This document shows positions 42,901 to 52,339 of a stretch of 64,000 nucleotides of DNA, in pieces. Source of the DNA: Mesorhizobium sp. WSM3860 (GTDB lineage Bacteria; Pseudomonadota; Alphaproteobacteria; Rhizobiales; Rhizobiaceae). Below the pieces are notes generated by a model, which was given only the letters and a program-made list of their open reading frames with translations, did not search any database and was not told the DNA's origin. The stretch lies in assembly GCF_002294995.1 (NCBI RefSeq), contig NZ_NSGF01000002.1, forward strand, positions 62,001 to 126,000, written 5' to 3'. The stretch's first letter is position 1; each line of letters opens with the position of its first letter. A program made the translations under genes and the position numbers.

Positions 42901-43430
42901 TGGACGCCGGCGGGGTTGAGGATCGGCACCATGGTGTCGACGAACAGGAATTCGGTGGCGTGTGCGTTGGTCGAGGATTCGGCCATGTGGTCGTCACCCA
43001 TCAGGGCGAGAACGCCGCCATTTCTCGACGAGCCGGCGAGATTGGCGTGGCGGAAAACGTCGCCGGAGCGGTCGACGCCCGGCCCCTTGCCGTACCAGAC
43101 GGCAAAGACGCCGTCATGGGTACCTTCGCCGAGCAGCTCGGTCTGCTGCGCGCCCCAGCAGGCGGTGGCGGCGAGCTCTTCGTTGAGGCCCGGCTGAAAG
43201 ACGATGTCAGATTGGGCAAGCTGCCGCTTAGCCTTCCACAGCTGCATGTCGAGGCCGCCGAGCGGCGAGCCGCGATAGCCGGAGACGAAGCCTGCGGTGT
43301 TGAGGCCGGCGCGGCGGTCGCGCTCGCGCTGCATCAGAAGCATGCGCACGACAGCCTGCGCCCCGGACAGGAAAACGCGCTCCTTGCCAAGGTCGAACTT
43401 GTCGTCGAGCGCGACGTCATGCAGCGTCAT
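39957..43430 (-). CDS. Indolepyruvate ferredoxin oxidoreductase, single-chain
   Basis: 1157 aa, a fused IorA/IorB-type enzyme that oxidatively decarboxylates aryl-2-oxo acids to acyl-CoA. Order: pyrimidine/transketolase domain ([20 protein letters not shown]...[16 protein letters not shown]), ThDP domain ([50 protein letters not shown]), a cysteine cluster ([13 protein letters not shown], then [17 protein letters not shown]) and the gamma domain ([33 protein letters not shown]). Start [15 protein letters not shown] at 43430. It probably serves aromatic amino acid breakdown. A terminator follows. Confidence 0.93.
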   Translation of the reverse strand: [1157 protein letters not shown]

Positions 43431-43639
43431 CAGGCATGTCCTCTGCGGAGGCGCGCCGCAGATCGGCCGGCCAACGTCGGAGTGGGAGGCCGCAGTCTTT
43501 CTTCCCTTGCGGGAGAGGTCAAACAAAATCGAAGGGGCCAGAGCGGACGCAACAAACGGTCCCGCTGGAAGCGGCCGCCGCATTCAATATCACGCTAAAG
43601 GCTTCGCAGCGCACGAAAATTTCGACCAGTCAGCGGGCC

Positions 43640-44167
43640 TCACGCCGCCTTCGAGCAATCCGGCTTGGGCGCATCGGGCAGCTTGCCGTCGGGATGGCCG
43701 GCGAGGTCCGGGTTGAGCTCGTATTTCGGCCCGATCACCAGCGGCCGGTCCGGCAGCATGGTCTGGTCCGCCGACGAGGTCATCGTCGTCTCGAGGCTTT
43801 GAAGCAACGTGCCGCTCGAATCCTCGATGCGGATCGTGACGGAATAGGGCTTGTCCTTGACCACGCAGGTAAGCGGCGGGCTGGTCAAGGTGATATGCGG
43901 AAGCTTCGGCCAGATCTTCTGGTTGACGATGAGCGGGTCGCCGCCGGCCGGATTCTGGAAATTCACCACGGCAACCTGCCCCTCGCCCATCGGCCGCAGC
44001 GGTCTCAGCGTGATGACATAGGTGGCGATGCCAAGCCGGTAGTTGAATTCGAACAGCTTGCCGGAAATGGCGAAGAGCTGCTCCTTGCCGGTGTCGCGGC
44101 AGGCGCCGAGCGCCGTCGCGGCAATCAGGGCCGCGCCGAGAGCGATCGAACGGAGTTTTCTAGGCAT
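43640..44167 (-). CDS. Predicted lipoprotein of unknown function
   Basis: 175 aa. MPRKLRSIALGAALIAATALGAC gives a lipoprotein signal with Cys at about 23. The rest is beta-rich (FNYRLGIATYVITLRPLRPMGEGQVAVVNFQNPAGGDPLIV; PYSVTIRIEDSSGTLLQSLETTMTSSADQTML). Not recognised as a family. Its start overlaps the stop of the CGNR gene by eight bases, so it is translated from the same message. Confidence 0.72.
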   Translation of the reverse strand: MPRKLRSIALGAALIAATALGACRDTGKEQLFAISGKLFEFNYRLGIATYVITLRPLRPMGEGQVAVVNFQNPAGGDPLIVNQKIWPKLPHITLTSPPLTCVVKDKPYSVTIRIEDSSGTLLQSLETTMTSSADQTMLPDRPLVIGPKYELNPDLAGHPDGKLPDAPKPDCSKAA

Positions 44168-44768
44168 TGGTGACCTCCCTGGCCGCCGTGCGGCGGCGAT
44201 AATAGCGGTTCGCTTTCTGGCGGTTGCCGCAGACGGCCATGTCGCACCAGAGGCGGCTTGAGTTGCGGCTGCGGTCGACGAAGAGCCAGCTGCAGTTCGG
44301 ACAGATCCTGAGCCTCGCGACGGTGTCGTCGCGCAACAGCGAAAGCGCCGAGACGGCCAAAGCCGCCTCGAAGGCGATCGGCGTCGCCGGATCGCCAAAG
44401 GGCCTGCCCGGCGCGCCGATCTCGGTGCTGCTGCCGGAGAGGCCGTCGGCGCAGGCGGTCAGGAAATCCGGCAGATGGCCGGCGACGATCGCGCCTTTCG
44501 CGGCGGCATGGCGGAACAGGCGGTCGGTCGCTTCGCGGATCGACAGCACGACCGCGGCGATGCCGCCCGGTTCAGGCGCCTCCAGCCGCCGGCCGCCAAG
44601 CTCGGCGGCGCGAAAGCCGCTCGCCGCCTCGGCGAAGCGGGCGATCTCGGCCGGATCATCGAAACGGTCGAAGGTCTTTTCCGGGTCGTTGCGCAGGACG
44701 ACCGTGTTCGCCGTGTCGAGCGCGAGGATGCCGCCGGTGAAGCGGTGCGGGGTCCAGGATACCGTCAT
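44160..44768 (-). CDS. CGNR zinc-finger (ABATE domain) protein
   Basis: 202 aa. An N-terminal ABATE domain (FTGGILALDTANTVVLRNDPEKTFDRFDDPAEIARFAEAA) precedes a C-terminal CGNR zinc finger, CPNCSWLFVDRSRNSSRLWCDMAVCGNRQKANRYYRR, with four cysteines. The family is thought to bind DNA as stress or aromatic-compound regulators. It is divergent from the LivH-like gene, with an inverted repeat in the shared control region that could be its operator. The lipoprotein gene is coupled downstream. Confidence 0.87.
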   Translation of the reverse strand: MTVSWTPHRFTGGILALDTANTVVLRNDPEKTFDRFDDPAEIARFAEAASGFRAAELGGRRLEAPEPGGIAAVVLSIREATDRLFRHAAAKGAIVAGHLPDFLTACADGLSGSSTEIGAPGRPFGDPATPIAFEAALAVSALSLLRDDTVARLRICPNCSWLFVDRSRNSSRLWCDMAVCGNRQKANRYYRRRTAAREVTNA

Positions 44769-44774
44769 GCCAGA

Positions 44775-44810
44775 AATCTAACCGATAAAACGTGTTTGAC
44801 AAGTTAGATT
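44775..44810. promoter_or_regulatory. Inverted repeat in the CGNR / LivH-like divergent promoter
   Basis: AATCTAAC (44775-44782) and GTTAGATT (44803-44810) are perfect inverted arms 20 bases apart. A TTGACA at 44796-44801, a possible -35 toward the permease, lies between them. A regulator site is inferred. Confidence 0.4.
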
Positions 44811-44862
44811 CCGGGTGCAACGCTCCAAACGGGGTCAAGTCGCACGGCTCCGGGGATGCTCC

Positions 44863-45768
44863 ATGCTTTATTTCTATCAGCAGGTGCTGAACGGGCTGCA
44901 TTCGGGCGCGCTCTATGCGCTGCTCGCCTTCGGCTATGTGCTGACCAACGGCATCCTGCACCGGACCAACCTTGCCTATGGCGCGCTGTTTGCCTTTTGC
45001 GGTCACACCATGATCCTGACCGCCGCCTTCGGCTATCAGGCGCTGTGGCTGACGCTGTTCGCCTCGGTCGCGCTCGGCATCGTCGCCGCCCTGCTCTATG
45101 CGGTGCTGATCAGCCAGGTGCTGTCGCGCAGCGTGTTCGAGAGGCTGGCGGACCGGTCGCCCAATGCCATCGTGGTGACGACGCTCGGCATCTTGCTGTT
45201 CCTGTCTGAAGCTAGCCGCATCGCCGCCGACACCCATGATCTCTGGCTGCCGCCGATGCTCGCGCAGCCCGTGACCTTCGCGCAGGGTGCCGGCTTCAAG
45301 GTGACGCTGACCGTCATCCAGCTCTTGGATTGCGCCGGGGTGATAGCGATGGTGGCGCTGGCCGCCTGGCTGTTTTCCCATTCGCGCTTCGGACGCGCCT
45401 GGCGGGCCGTGTCCGACGACCCGAAGGCGGCGGCGATGTGCGGCATCGACGTCACCGCCGTGTTCCGCCACGCAGTGCTCTATGGCGGCTTCTGCGCGGC
45501 TTTTGCCGGCATGCTCGCCGGCCTCTATTACGGCAACATCAGCTTCGGCACGGGCCTCGTCTACGGCCTCAAGATCTTGTTCGTCACGGCGGTCGGCGGC
45601 TACATGTCGCCGCTTAGGGCTGCTCTCGGCGCCGCGGCCTTCGGCATGGCCGAATCGCTGTGGGCCGGTTATTTCCCGATCGAATGGCGCGACGGCTGGA
45701 TATACCTCTTCCTCGTCGCCATGCTGGTGCTGATCGGCGCCGGCCGCGACCAGGCCAAGGTCGCCTGA
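44863..45768 (+). CDS. LivH-like branched-chain amino acid ABC permease, orphan
   Basis: 301 aa. ATG at 44863 follows CGGGGA. About eight spans; family marks are YFYQQVLNGLHSGALYALLAFGYVLTNGILHRTNLAYGALFAFCGH and the tail region GRAWRAVSDDPKAAAMCGIDVTAVFRHAVLYGGFCAAFAGMLAGLYYGNI. None of the usual partners (LivM, LivG, LivF, binding protein) lies beside it. It must work with distant genes or alone, or be a remnant of a larger operon. Confidence 0.88.
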   Translation: MLYFYQQVLNGLHSGALYALLAFGYVLTNGILHRTNLAYGALFAFCGHTMILTAAFGYQALWLTLFASVALGIVAALLYAVLISQVLSRSVFERLADRSPNAIVVTTLGILLFLSEASRIAADTHDLWLPPMLAQPVTFAQGAGFKVTLTVIQLLDCAGVIAMVALAAWLFSHSRFGRAWRAVSDDPKAAAMCGIDVTAVFRHAVLYGGFCAAFAGMLAGLYYGNISFGTGLVYGLKILFVTAVGGYMSPLRAALGAAAFGMAESLWAGYFPIEWRDGWIYLFLVAMLVLIGAGRDQAKVA

Positions 45769-46010
45769 GCCTCATCAGACTTTGGTTGCATGTCGCGCCG
45801 TGAGGTGACCGGTTTTTACCGTTGCTCGCCGCCTGGGCCGCCGGCACGTGCTTTGCCATGTTGACCAACCGGACCACGCACTGCATACCGTTGGGCCAAG
45901 CGGCGCGACACGGGAGGCGGGATCGGGCGCGGCGCCAGTACTTTGAGTTACGCATCGTGCTTTCCGAGATCGAACGCGATTTCGGGCCGATGCTGCGAGG
46001 GAGGAAATGC

Positions 46011-46616
46011 ATGGCAGGGCTGCTCGCTCTATCCAGGACGATCGACCGCATCAACGAGTTCATCGGCCGCTGGGTCTCATGGCTGATCCTGCTTGCGATC
46101 CTGGTGAGCGCCGGCAACGCCGTCATCCGCAAGGTGTTCGACATCTCGTCGAACGCCTGGCTCGAACTGCAGTGGTATCTGTTCGGGGCCGCCTTCATGC
46201 TGGCGGCGGCCTACACGCTGAAGCAGAACGACCATATCCGCATCGACATCGTCTACGGCATGTTCCCCCGCCGGGCGCAGCACTGGATCGACCTCCTCGG
46301 CCATCTCCTCTTCCTGATGCCGTTCGTGGTGCTGATGGTGATCTATTTCGTGCCTTACGTGTCGCTGTCCTTCCGCAGCGGCGAGATGTCGACCAATGCC
46401 GGCGGGCTGATCGTCTGGCCGGCAAAGGCCATCCTACTCGTCGGCTTCTTCCTGCTGGCCATCCAGGGCGTCTCCGAGATCATCAAGAAGATCGCCATCA
46501 TGCGCGGCGACATGGAGGATCCCACTCCCTATGTGTCGGCCCACGACCAAGCCAAGCTCGAGGCCGAAGCGCTTGCCGAAGAAGCCAAGGCGCTGTCCGG
46601 CGAGGTGCGCTCATGA
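46011..46616 (+). CDS. TRAP transporter small permease (DctQ/TakQ-like)
   Basis: 201 aa with four membrane spans. ATG at 46011 follows GAGGGAGG. Marks: LSRTIDRINEFIGRWVSWLILLAILVSAGNAVIRKVFDISSNAWLELQWYLFGAAFMLAAAYTLKQNDHIRIDIVYG. The length and the charged C-terminal extension (QAKLEAEALAEEAKALSGEV) fit the longer TakQ-type subunits. ATGA overlap with the large permease. The 242-bp gap upstream shows no gene. Confidence 0.92.
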   Translation: MAGLLALSRTIDRINEFIGRWVSWLILLAILVSAGNAVIRKVFDISSNAWLELQWYLFGAAFMLAAAYTLKQNDHIRIDIVYGMFPRRAQHWIDLLGHLLFLMPFVVLMVIYFVPYVSLSFRSGEMSTNAGGLIVWPAKAILLVGFFLLAIQGVSEIIKKIAIMRGDMEDPTPYVSAHDQAKLEAEALAEEAKALSGEVRS

Positions 46617-48409
46617 TCGAGTTCATCGCGCAGAACATGGCTCCGATCATGTTCGCCTCGCTGATCATCTTCCTTTTGATCGGCTACCCCGTCGCCTTCT
46701 CGCTCGCCGCGAACGGCCTTTTGTTCTTCTTCATCGGCGTGCTCTTGTCGCCCTATTCCGGCGGCTCGATCAACCTCGCCTGGCCGCTGCTGCATGCGCT
46801 GCCGGATAATTTCTACGGCACCAGGGTGATGTCGAACGACACGCTGCTGGCCATTCCCTTCTTCACCTTCATGGGCATTGTGCTGGAGCGATCCGGCATG
46901 GCCGAGGACCTGCTCGACACGGTCGGGCAGCTGTTCGGCCCGATTCGCGGCGGGCTTGCCTATGCGGTGATCTTCGTCGGCGCGCTGCTTGCCGCGACGA
47001 CCGGCGTGGTGGCGGCCTCCGTCATCGCCATGGGCCTGATCTCGCTGCCGATCATGCTGCGCTATGGTTACGACCGGCGCCTCGCCTCGGGCGTGATCGC
47101 GGCTTCCGGCACGCTGGCGCAGATCATCCCGCCCTCGCTGGTGCTGATCGTGCTGGCCGACCAGCTCGGACGCTCGGTGGGCGACATGTACGCGGGCGCG
47201 CTGATCCCCGGCCTCGTGCTGACCGGCATCTACATGCTCTACATCCTGATCATGTCGATTGTCCGGCCGAACGCGATGCCGGCATTGCCGCTCGAGGCCC
47301 GCACGCTCGGCCATGGCGTGATTTCGCTGATCGTGGCGCTGCTGGTGGCCGGCGCGATTTCCTATGCCGCCTATCGCTACCTCGCCCCGACGCATGGCGA
47401 CAATGCGGACATCCTCGGCGCCAGCGTCGGCGTGATCGTCATCTACATCGTGGCGATCGCCGACCAGCGCCTCCACATCAACATGATGTCCAAGCTGGCA
47501 CAGCAGGTGGTGATCGTGCTGATCCCGCCGCTGGCGCTGATCTTCCTGGTGCTGGGCACCATCTTCCTCGGCATCGCCACCCCGACCGAGGGCGGCGCCA
47601 TGGGCGCCGTCGGCGCGCTGATCATGGCGGGCTTCAAGGGGCGGCTGACTATGGATGTCATCAAGCAGGCGCTGGCCTCGACGACGCGGCTCTCCTCCTT
47701 CGTGCTGTTCATCCTGATCGGCGCGCGCGTCTTCTCGCTCACCTTTTACGGCGTCAACGGCCATATCTGGGTCGAGCATCTCTTGACCTCGCTGCCGGGC
47801 GGCGAGACCGGCTTCCTGATCGGCGTCAACATACTGGTTTTCGTGCTCGCCTTCTTCCTCGACTTCTTCGAGCTCGCCTTCATCATCGTGCCGCTGCTGG
47901 CGCCCGCCGCCGACAAGCTCGGCATCGACCTGATCTGGTTCGGCGTGCTGCTTGGCGTGAACATGCAGACCAGCTTCATGCATCCGCCCTTCGGCTTCGC
48001 GCTGTTCTACCTGCGCTCGGTCGCGGCGCGCGTACCCTATCTCGACCGCATAACCGGCAAGCAGATAGCACCCGTCACCACCGGCCAGATCTATTGGGGC
48101 GCGGTGCCGTTCGTCTGCATCCAGGTGATCATGATCGGGCTTACCATCGCCTTCCCGCAAATGGTGATGCGCTACAAGGGCGCCGCCGTCGAGCCGAGCA
48201 CCATCGACATCAAGCTGCCGGACATGCCGGGACTTGCGCCGCTCGGCACGCCGCCGGCCGACAATGGCGCGGCGCCCGCCAATGGCGGCTCGGCGCCCGC
48301 CGCGCCTGGCACCCCGGATTTGTCACAGCCGCCGAATTTCGGCGATACGGCCCCGGCCAAGCCGGCGGCGCCAGCGCCCGATCTTTCCAAGCCGCCGAGT
48401 TTCAACTGA
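46613..48409 (+). CDS. TRAP transporter large permease (DctM/TakM-like)
   Basis: 598 aa, about 12 or more spans; typical DctM proteins are about 430, so this is the long form. Marks: SNDTLLAIPFFTFMGIVLERSGMAEDLLDTVGQLFGPIRGGLAYAVIFVGALLAATTGVVAASVIAMG and IIPPSLVLIVLADQLGRSVGDMYAGALIPG, plus FLGIATPTEGGAMGAVGAL. An extra membrane segment lies around residues 235-300. The last 80 residues are a proline/alanine-rich hydrophilic tail (PGLAPLGTPPADNGAAPANG to KPPSFN). It works with DctQ and probably the binding protein at 49670-50779. Confidence 0.93.
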   Translation: MIEFIAQNMAPIMFASLIIFLLIGYPVAFSLAANGLLFFFIGVLLSPYSGGSINLAWPLLHALPDNFYGTRVMSNDTLLAIPFFTFMGIVLERSGMAEDLLDTVGQLFGPIRGGLAYAVIFVGALLAATTGVVAASVIAMGLISLPIMLRYGYDRRLASGVIAASGTLAQIIPPSLVLIVLADQLGRSVGDMYAGALIPGLVLTGIYMLYILIMSIVRPNAMPALPLEARTLGHGVISLIVALLVAGAISYAAYRYLAPTHGDNADILGASVGVIVIYIVAIADQRLHINMMSKLAQQVVIVLIPPLALIFLVLGTIFLGIATPTEGGAMGAVGALIMAGFKGRLTMDVIKQALASTTRLSSFVLFILIGARVFSLTFYGVNGHIWVEHLLTSLPGGETGFLIGVNILVFVLAFFLDFFELAFIIVPLLAPAADKLGIDLIWFGVLLGVNMQTSFMHPPFGFALFYLRSVAARVPYLDRITGKQIAPVTTGQIYWGAVPFVCIQVIMIGLTIAFPQMVMRYKGAAVEPSTIDIKLPDMPGLAPLGTPPADNGAAPANGGSAPAAPGTPDLSQPPNFGDTAPAKPAAPAPDLSKPPSFN

Positions 48410-48421
48410 GGTGACACCGTC

Positions 48422-49450
48422 ATGAGAGCCGTACGGCTGGAAGCAATCGGCAGCATCGCGCTTCGTGAGGTCGACAAACCTGCGCCGGGGCCGGAGGATG
48501 TTCTGGTGCGGATCGAAGCCTGCGGCGTCTGCGGCACGGACCGCCACCTGTTCCATGGCGAGTTCCCGTGCACGCCGCCGGTCACGCTCGGCCACGAATT
48601 CTGCGGCATCGTCGAGGCGGTCGGCGACGCGGTGTCCGGCATTGCGGTCGGGGACCGGGTCACGGGCGACCCCAACATCGCCTGCGGGCGCTGCAGCCAG
48701 TGCCGAGCTGGCCGCGTCAATTTGTGCAGCAATCTCAGGGCCATCGGCATCCACCGGGACGGTGGCTTCGCCGACTATGTCGTGATGCCGCAAGGCCAGG
48801 CGTTCCTCCTGCCGGCCGACCTCAAGCCGACGCATGGCGCCTTCTGCGAGCCGCTGGCCTGCTGCCTTCACGGCGTCGACCTCGCGGGAATCAGGCCCGG
48901 CGCCTCGGTGGTGGTGCTCGGCGGCGGCGTCATCGGCCTGCTCACGGTGCAATTGGCGAAGCTTGCGGGTGCCGCGACCATCATCCTGTCGACCAGGCAG
49001 GCCTCGCGCCGGGCGCTGGCGGAGGAACTCGGCGCGACGGCAACGGTCGATCCCAGTGCCGTCGATCCCATCGAGGCCATAGCCGGAAAGACCGGCCTAG
49101 TGCCGGGCGGCGTCGACGTAGTGCTGGAATGCGCGGGCGTCCCGGACACCGTCGAACAGTCGATGCGGCTGGCCAAGTCCGGCGGTACGGTGGTGATCGT
49201 CGGCGTGATGCCTCAAGGACAGAAGGTGGCCTTCGAGCCGTTCGACGTCCTGTTCCGGGAGCTGAAGGTTCTTGGTTCCTTCATCAACCCGTTCACGCAT
49301 CGCCGCGCCGCGGACCTTGTCGCGTCGGGCGCGATCGAGATCGACAAGCTGATTTCCAGGCAGGTGCCCTTCGAAGAGGCGCCGCGCGTGATCTCGAACC
49401 CAGCCGCCCCCGGCGAGGTTAAGGTGCTGGTCGTGCCGGGCCGGGCCTGA
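48422..49450 (+). CDS. Zinc-dependent alcohol dehydrogenase (MDR family)
   Basis: 342 aa. Catalytic zinc ligands in ACGVCGTDRH (C37) and TLGHEFCG (H58/E59); structural zinc lobe CGRCSQCRAGRVNLC. NAD(P)-binding loop VVVLGGGVIGLLTVQLAKLAGA. Overall like sorbitol or threonine dehydrogenases. It starts 12 bp after the TRAP permease and is probably cotranscribed with it, so it may oxidise an imported or related hydroxy compound. Confidence 0.9.
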   Translation: MRAVRLEAIGSIALREVDKPAPGPEDVLVRIEACGVCGTDRHLFHGEFPCTPPVTLGHEFCGIVEAVGDAVSGIAVGDRVTGDPNIACGRCSQCRAGRVNLCSNLRAIGIHRDGGFADYVVMPQGQAFLLPADLKPTHGAFCEPLACCLHGVDLAGIRPGASVVVLGGGVIGLLTVQLAKLAGAATIILSTRQASRRALAEELGATATVDPSAVDPIEAIAGKTGLVPGGVDVVLECAGVPDTVEQSMRLAKSGGTVVIVGVMPQGQKVAFEPFDVLFRELKVLGSFINPFTHRRAADLVASGAIEIDKLISRQVPFEEAPRVISNPAAPGEVKVLVVPGRA

Positions 49451-49493
49451 AGTCTTGCAATGTTGGCGATTGGCGAAACCGGCGGTGACGGCG

Positions 49494-49657
49494 CCCCTCT
49501 CCCCGTCATTATACGGGGAGGATGCCGGCAGGCAGGTGAGGGGCAGCGCCCACGTCGGATGGGTAAGGCCTAGGCGGGCGAACTAATTGCCGCGGCCGGC
49601 GCCGCCCCTCATCCCCCTGCCGGGACCTTCTCCCCGTATAAGTGACGGGGAGAGGGG
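49494..49657. repeat. Paired inverted-repeat element (CCGTCATTATACGGGGAG family)
   Basis: The left arm from 49494 (CCCCTCTCCCCGTCATTATA and on) and right arm ending at 49657 are inverted copies with one base inserted. Inner arms GATGCCGGCAGGCAGGTGAGGGG and CCCCTCATCCCCCTGCCGGGA extend the pairing. It lies between the convergent alcohol dehydrogenase and TRAP binding-protein genes. Half of the element recurs at 2674-2730. Confidence 0.88.
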
Positions 49658-49669
49658 GCTAATCACCGG

Positions 49670-50794
<1,125 letters not shown>

Positions 50795-51006
50795 TTAGGA
50801 CCAACAGACCGATATTCGGACATCCTCGGTGCCCTGATCGGCTGCGCGAAACAATACACGGGCAAGATGTCGAGTCCAGCATCGCGGGCAACGTGCAACT
50901 ATAGTCTAACGCCCACCGCCCTGGCCCATTGGGAGATCCGAAACTTGCCATGGCAAAGTGCCGGCGGATCGCCTATTTTGTAGGCAGAATAATTCGTTAG
51001 CCCTCG

Positions 51007-51798
51007 ATGGAACCCGTATCCAAAATGCAGCAGCCGCTCGTTGCCGTCTCAACCGATGTTCGCCAGTTCGACAACTACACATGGCATGCCGCGCCCCAGC
51101 AATATATCGAGGCGGCGATTGTCGGCGCCGGCGTGTTCCCGCTCTTGGTGCCGTCCTTCGGCGACCGGCTCGATTTCGACGAGCTGCTGTCCTCGGTCGA
51201 CGGCGTCATGGTCACGGGATCGAAATCCAATGTGCATCCCTCGCTCTATGGCGGCGATCCCAGTGAGGCCAACGGCCCCTACGATCCGGCGCGCGACTCC
51301 ACCACGCTGCCGCTGATCCGCAAGGCGATCGAGCGCGGCGTGCCGCTTCTCGCCATCTGCCGCGGCATCCAGGAGCTCAACGTGGCGCTGGGCGGGACGC
51401 TCGGCACCGAGATCCAGGAGCGAGAGGGCTCGCTCGATCACCGCGCGCCGGTGAGCGACAATCAAGACGAGCGCTTCGGCATCCACCAAACGATTTCGAT
51501 CAAGCCCGGAACCTGCCTCGCCGGCGTGTTCGGCGCCGGCGACATCAAGGTCAACTCGCTGCATCGCCAGGCGATCGACCGGCTCGGATCGAAACTGCAG
51601 GTCGAGGCTTTGGCGACCGACGGCACGGTCGAGGCCGTCTCGGTCAGGGATGCCCGCGCCTTCGCCGTCGGTGTCCAGTGGCACCCGGAATATTGGGTGA
51701 AGTCGGACAGCAACTCGGCAAAGATCTTCCGCGCCTTCGGCGATGCCGTGCGCCTGCATGCGGCGGCGAAGGCCGGAGCGCGGGCGGCGGCGGAGTAG
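51007..51798 (+). CDS. Gamma-glutamyl-gamma-aminobutyrate hydrolase family protein (peptidase C26)
   Basis: 263 aa, class-I glutamine amidotransferase-like hydrolase (PuuD relatives). Nucleophile cysteine in LLAICRGIQELNVALGGTL, catalytic His-x-Glu in VGVQWHPEYWVKSDSNSAKIF, and GVMVTGSKSNVHPSLYGGDPSE typical of the family. Such enzymes cut gamma-glutamyl conjugates in polyamine breakdown. The glutamine-synthetase-family ligase that could make such conjugates is 10 kb away (61832-63253), so a functional link is only suggestive. It is divergent from the TRAP binding protein. Confidence 0.88.
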   Translation: MEPVSKMQQPLVAVSTDVRQFDNYTWHAAPQQYIEAAIVGAGVFPLLVPSFGDRLDFDELLSSVDGVMVTGSKSNVHPSLYGGDPSEANGPYDPARDSTTLPLIRKAIERGVPLLAICRGIQELNVALGGTLGTEIQEREGSLDHRAPVSDNQDERFGIHQTISIKPGTCLAGVFGAGDIKVNSLHRQAIDRLGSKLQVEALATDGTVEAVSVRDARAFAVGVQWHPEYWVKSDSNSAKIFRAFGDAVRLHAAAKAGARAAAE

Positions 51799-51813
51799 CC
51801 GAACCCGAGCAGC

Positions 51814-52239
51814 TCAGTCGCTGGTCGTCGCGTTCAGCGCCAAAAGCGGGGTGGCCGGCGCGTAGGATTCGTAGCCGTCGCCGTCGGCAATGCTGAAAGT
51901 GACGACCAGATCGATGCCGTTCTCACTGAATGCGACCGTACCGTCGGCCTGCTCGCGCCAGAATTTCACACGCTCGATGCCGGGCATCAGCTTGCTGCAG
52001 TTCGGGGCAATTGTCAGCAACGAGAGGCCGTCCGAGACCTCGGCGCCGCGCTTGACTGCGCAGGCCGCTTCGTCGCCATTGGCTGTCAGCCGATAGCTGC
52101 TGGAGGGGCCGGCTTGCTCGACCGCGCCTTGGCCGTTGCCGTCGTGCAGGGACTGAACGCCCCCGTATAAGGCGACTGACGCAACCAATCCGGCCAACAG
52201 CTTCACTCCGCCTCTCCACGTCCTGGCTTGCGGTGCCAT
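51814..52239 (-). CDS. Small exported protein, AprI/Inh-like
   Basis: 141 aa. MAPQARTWRGGVKLLAGLVASVALYGG gives a signal or anchor segment; GGAG precedes the start. The domain has two cysteines (AACAVKRGAEVSDGLSLLTIAPNCSKLMPGIERVKFWREQADGTVAFSENG) in the arrangement of the AprI/Inh protease-inhibitor barrel. The assignment is by pattern only; it could be an unrelated periplasmic beta protein. Confidence 0.55.
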   Translation of the reverse strand: MAPQARTWRGGVKLLAGLVASVALYGGVQSLHDGNGQGAVEQAGPSSSYRLTANGDEAACAVKRGAEVSDGLSLLTIAPNCSKLMPGIERVKFWREQADGTVAFSENGIDLVVTFSIADGDGYESYAPATPLLALNATTSD

Positions 52240-52339
52240 GCTGTTCTCCAAACCACGCGCCGGCTCGGACCAACATGCATAACGAATTATGCAGAAGGAT
52301 GGTTAAGCAGGCGTTAATAAATGTGGCAGGCCTACCGCG

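Noticed and set aside
39993..43598. A 1201-codon open frame on the plus strand
   Set aside because: It is antisense to the ferredoxin oxidoreductase gene in the codon-aligned frame. High G+C keeps the complement of third positions open. It shows no domain motif, and its arginine/alanine/glycine-rich composition is that of a shadow frame.
46529..48160. A 543-codon minus-strand frame across the TRAP permease, rich in Asp, Gln, His and Glu
   Set aside because: Its odd hydrophilic composition is the expected antisense image of a hydrophobic permease.
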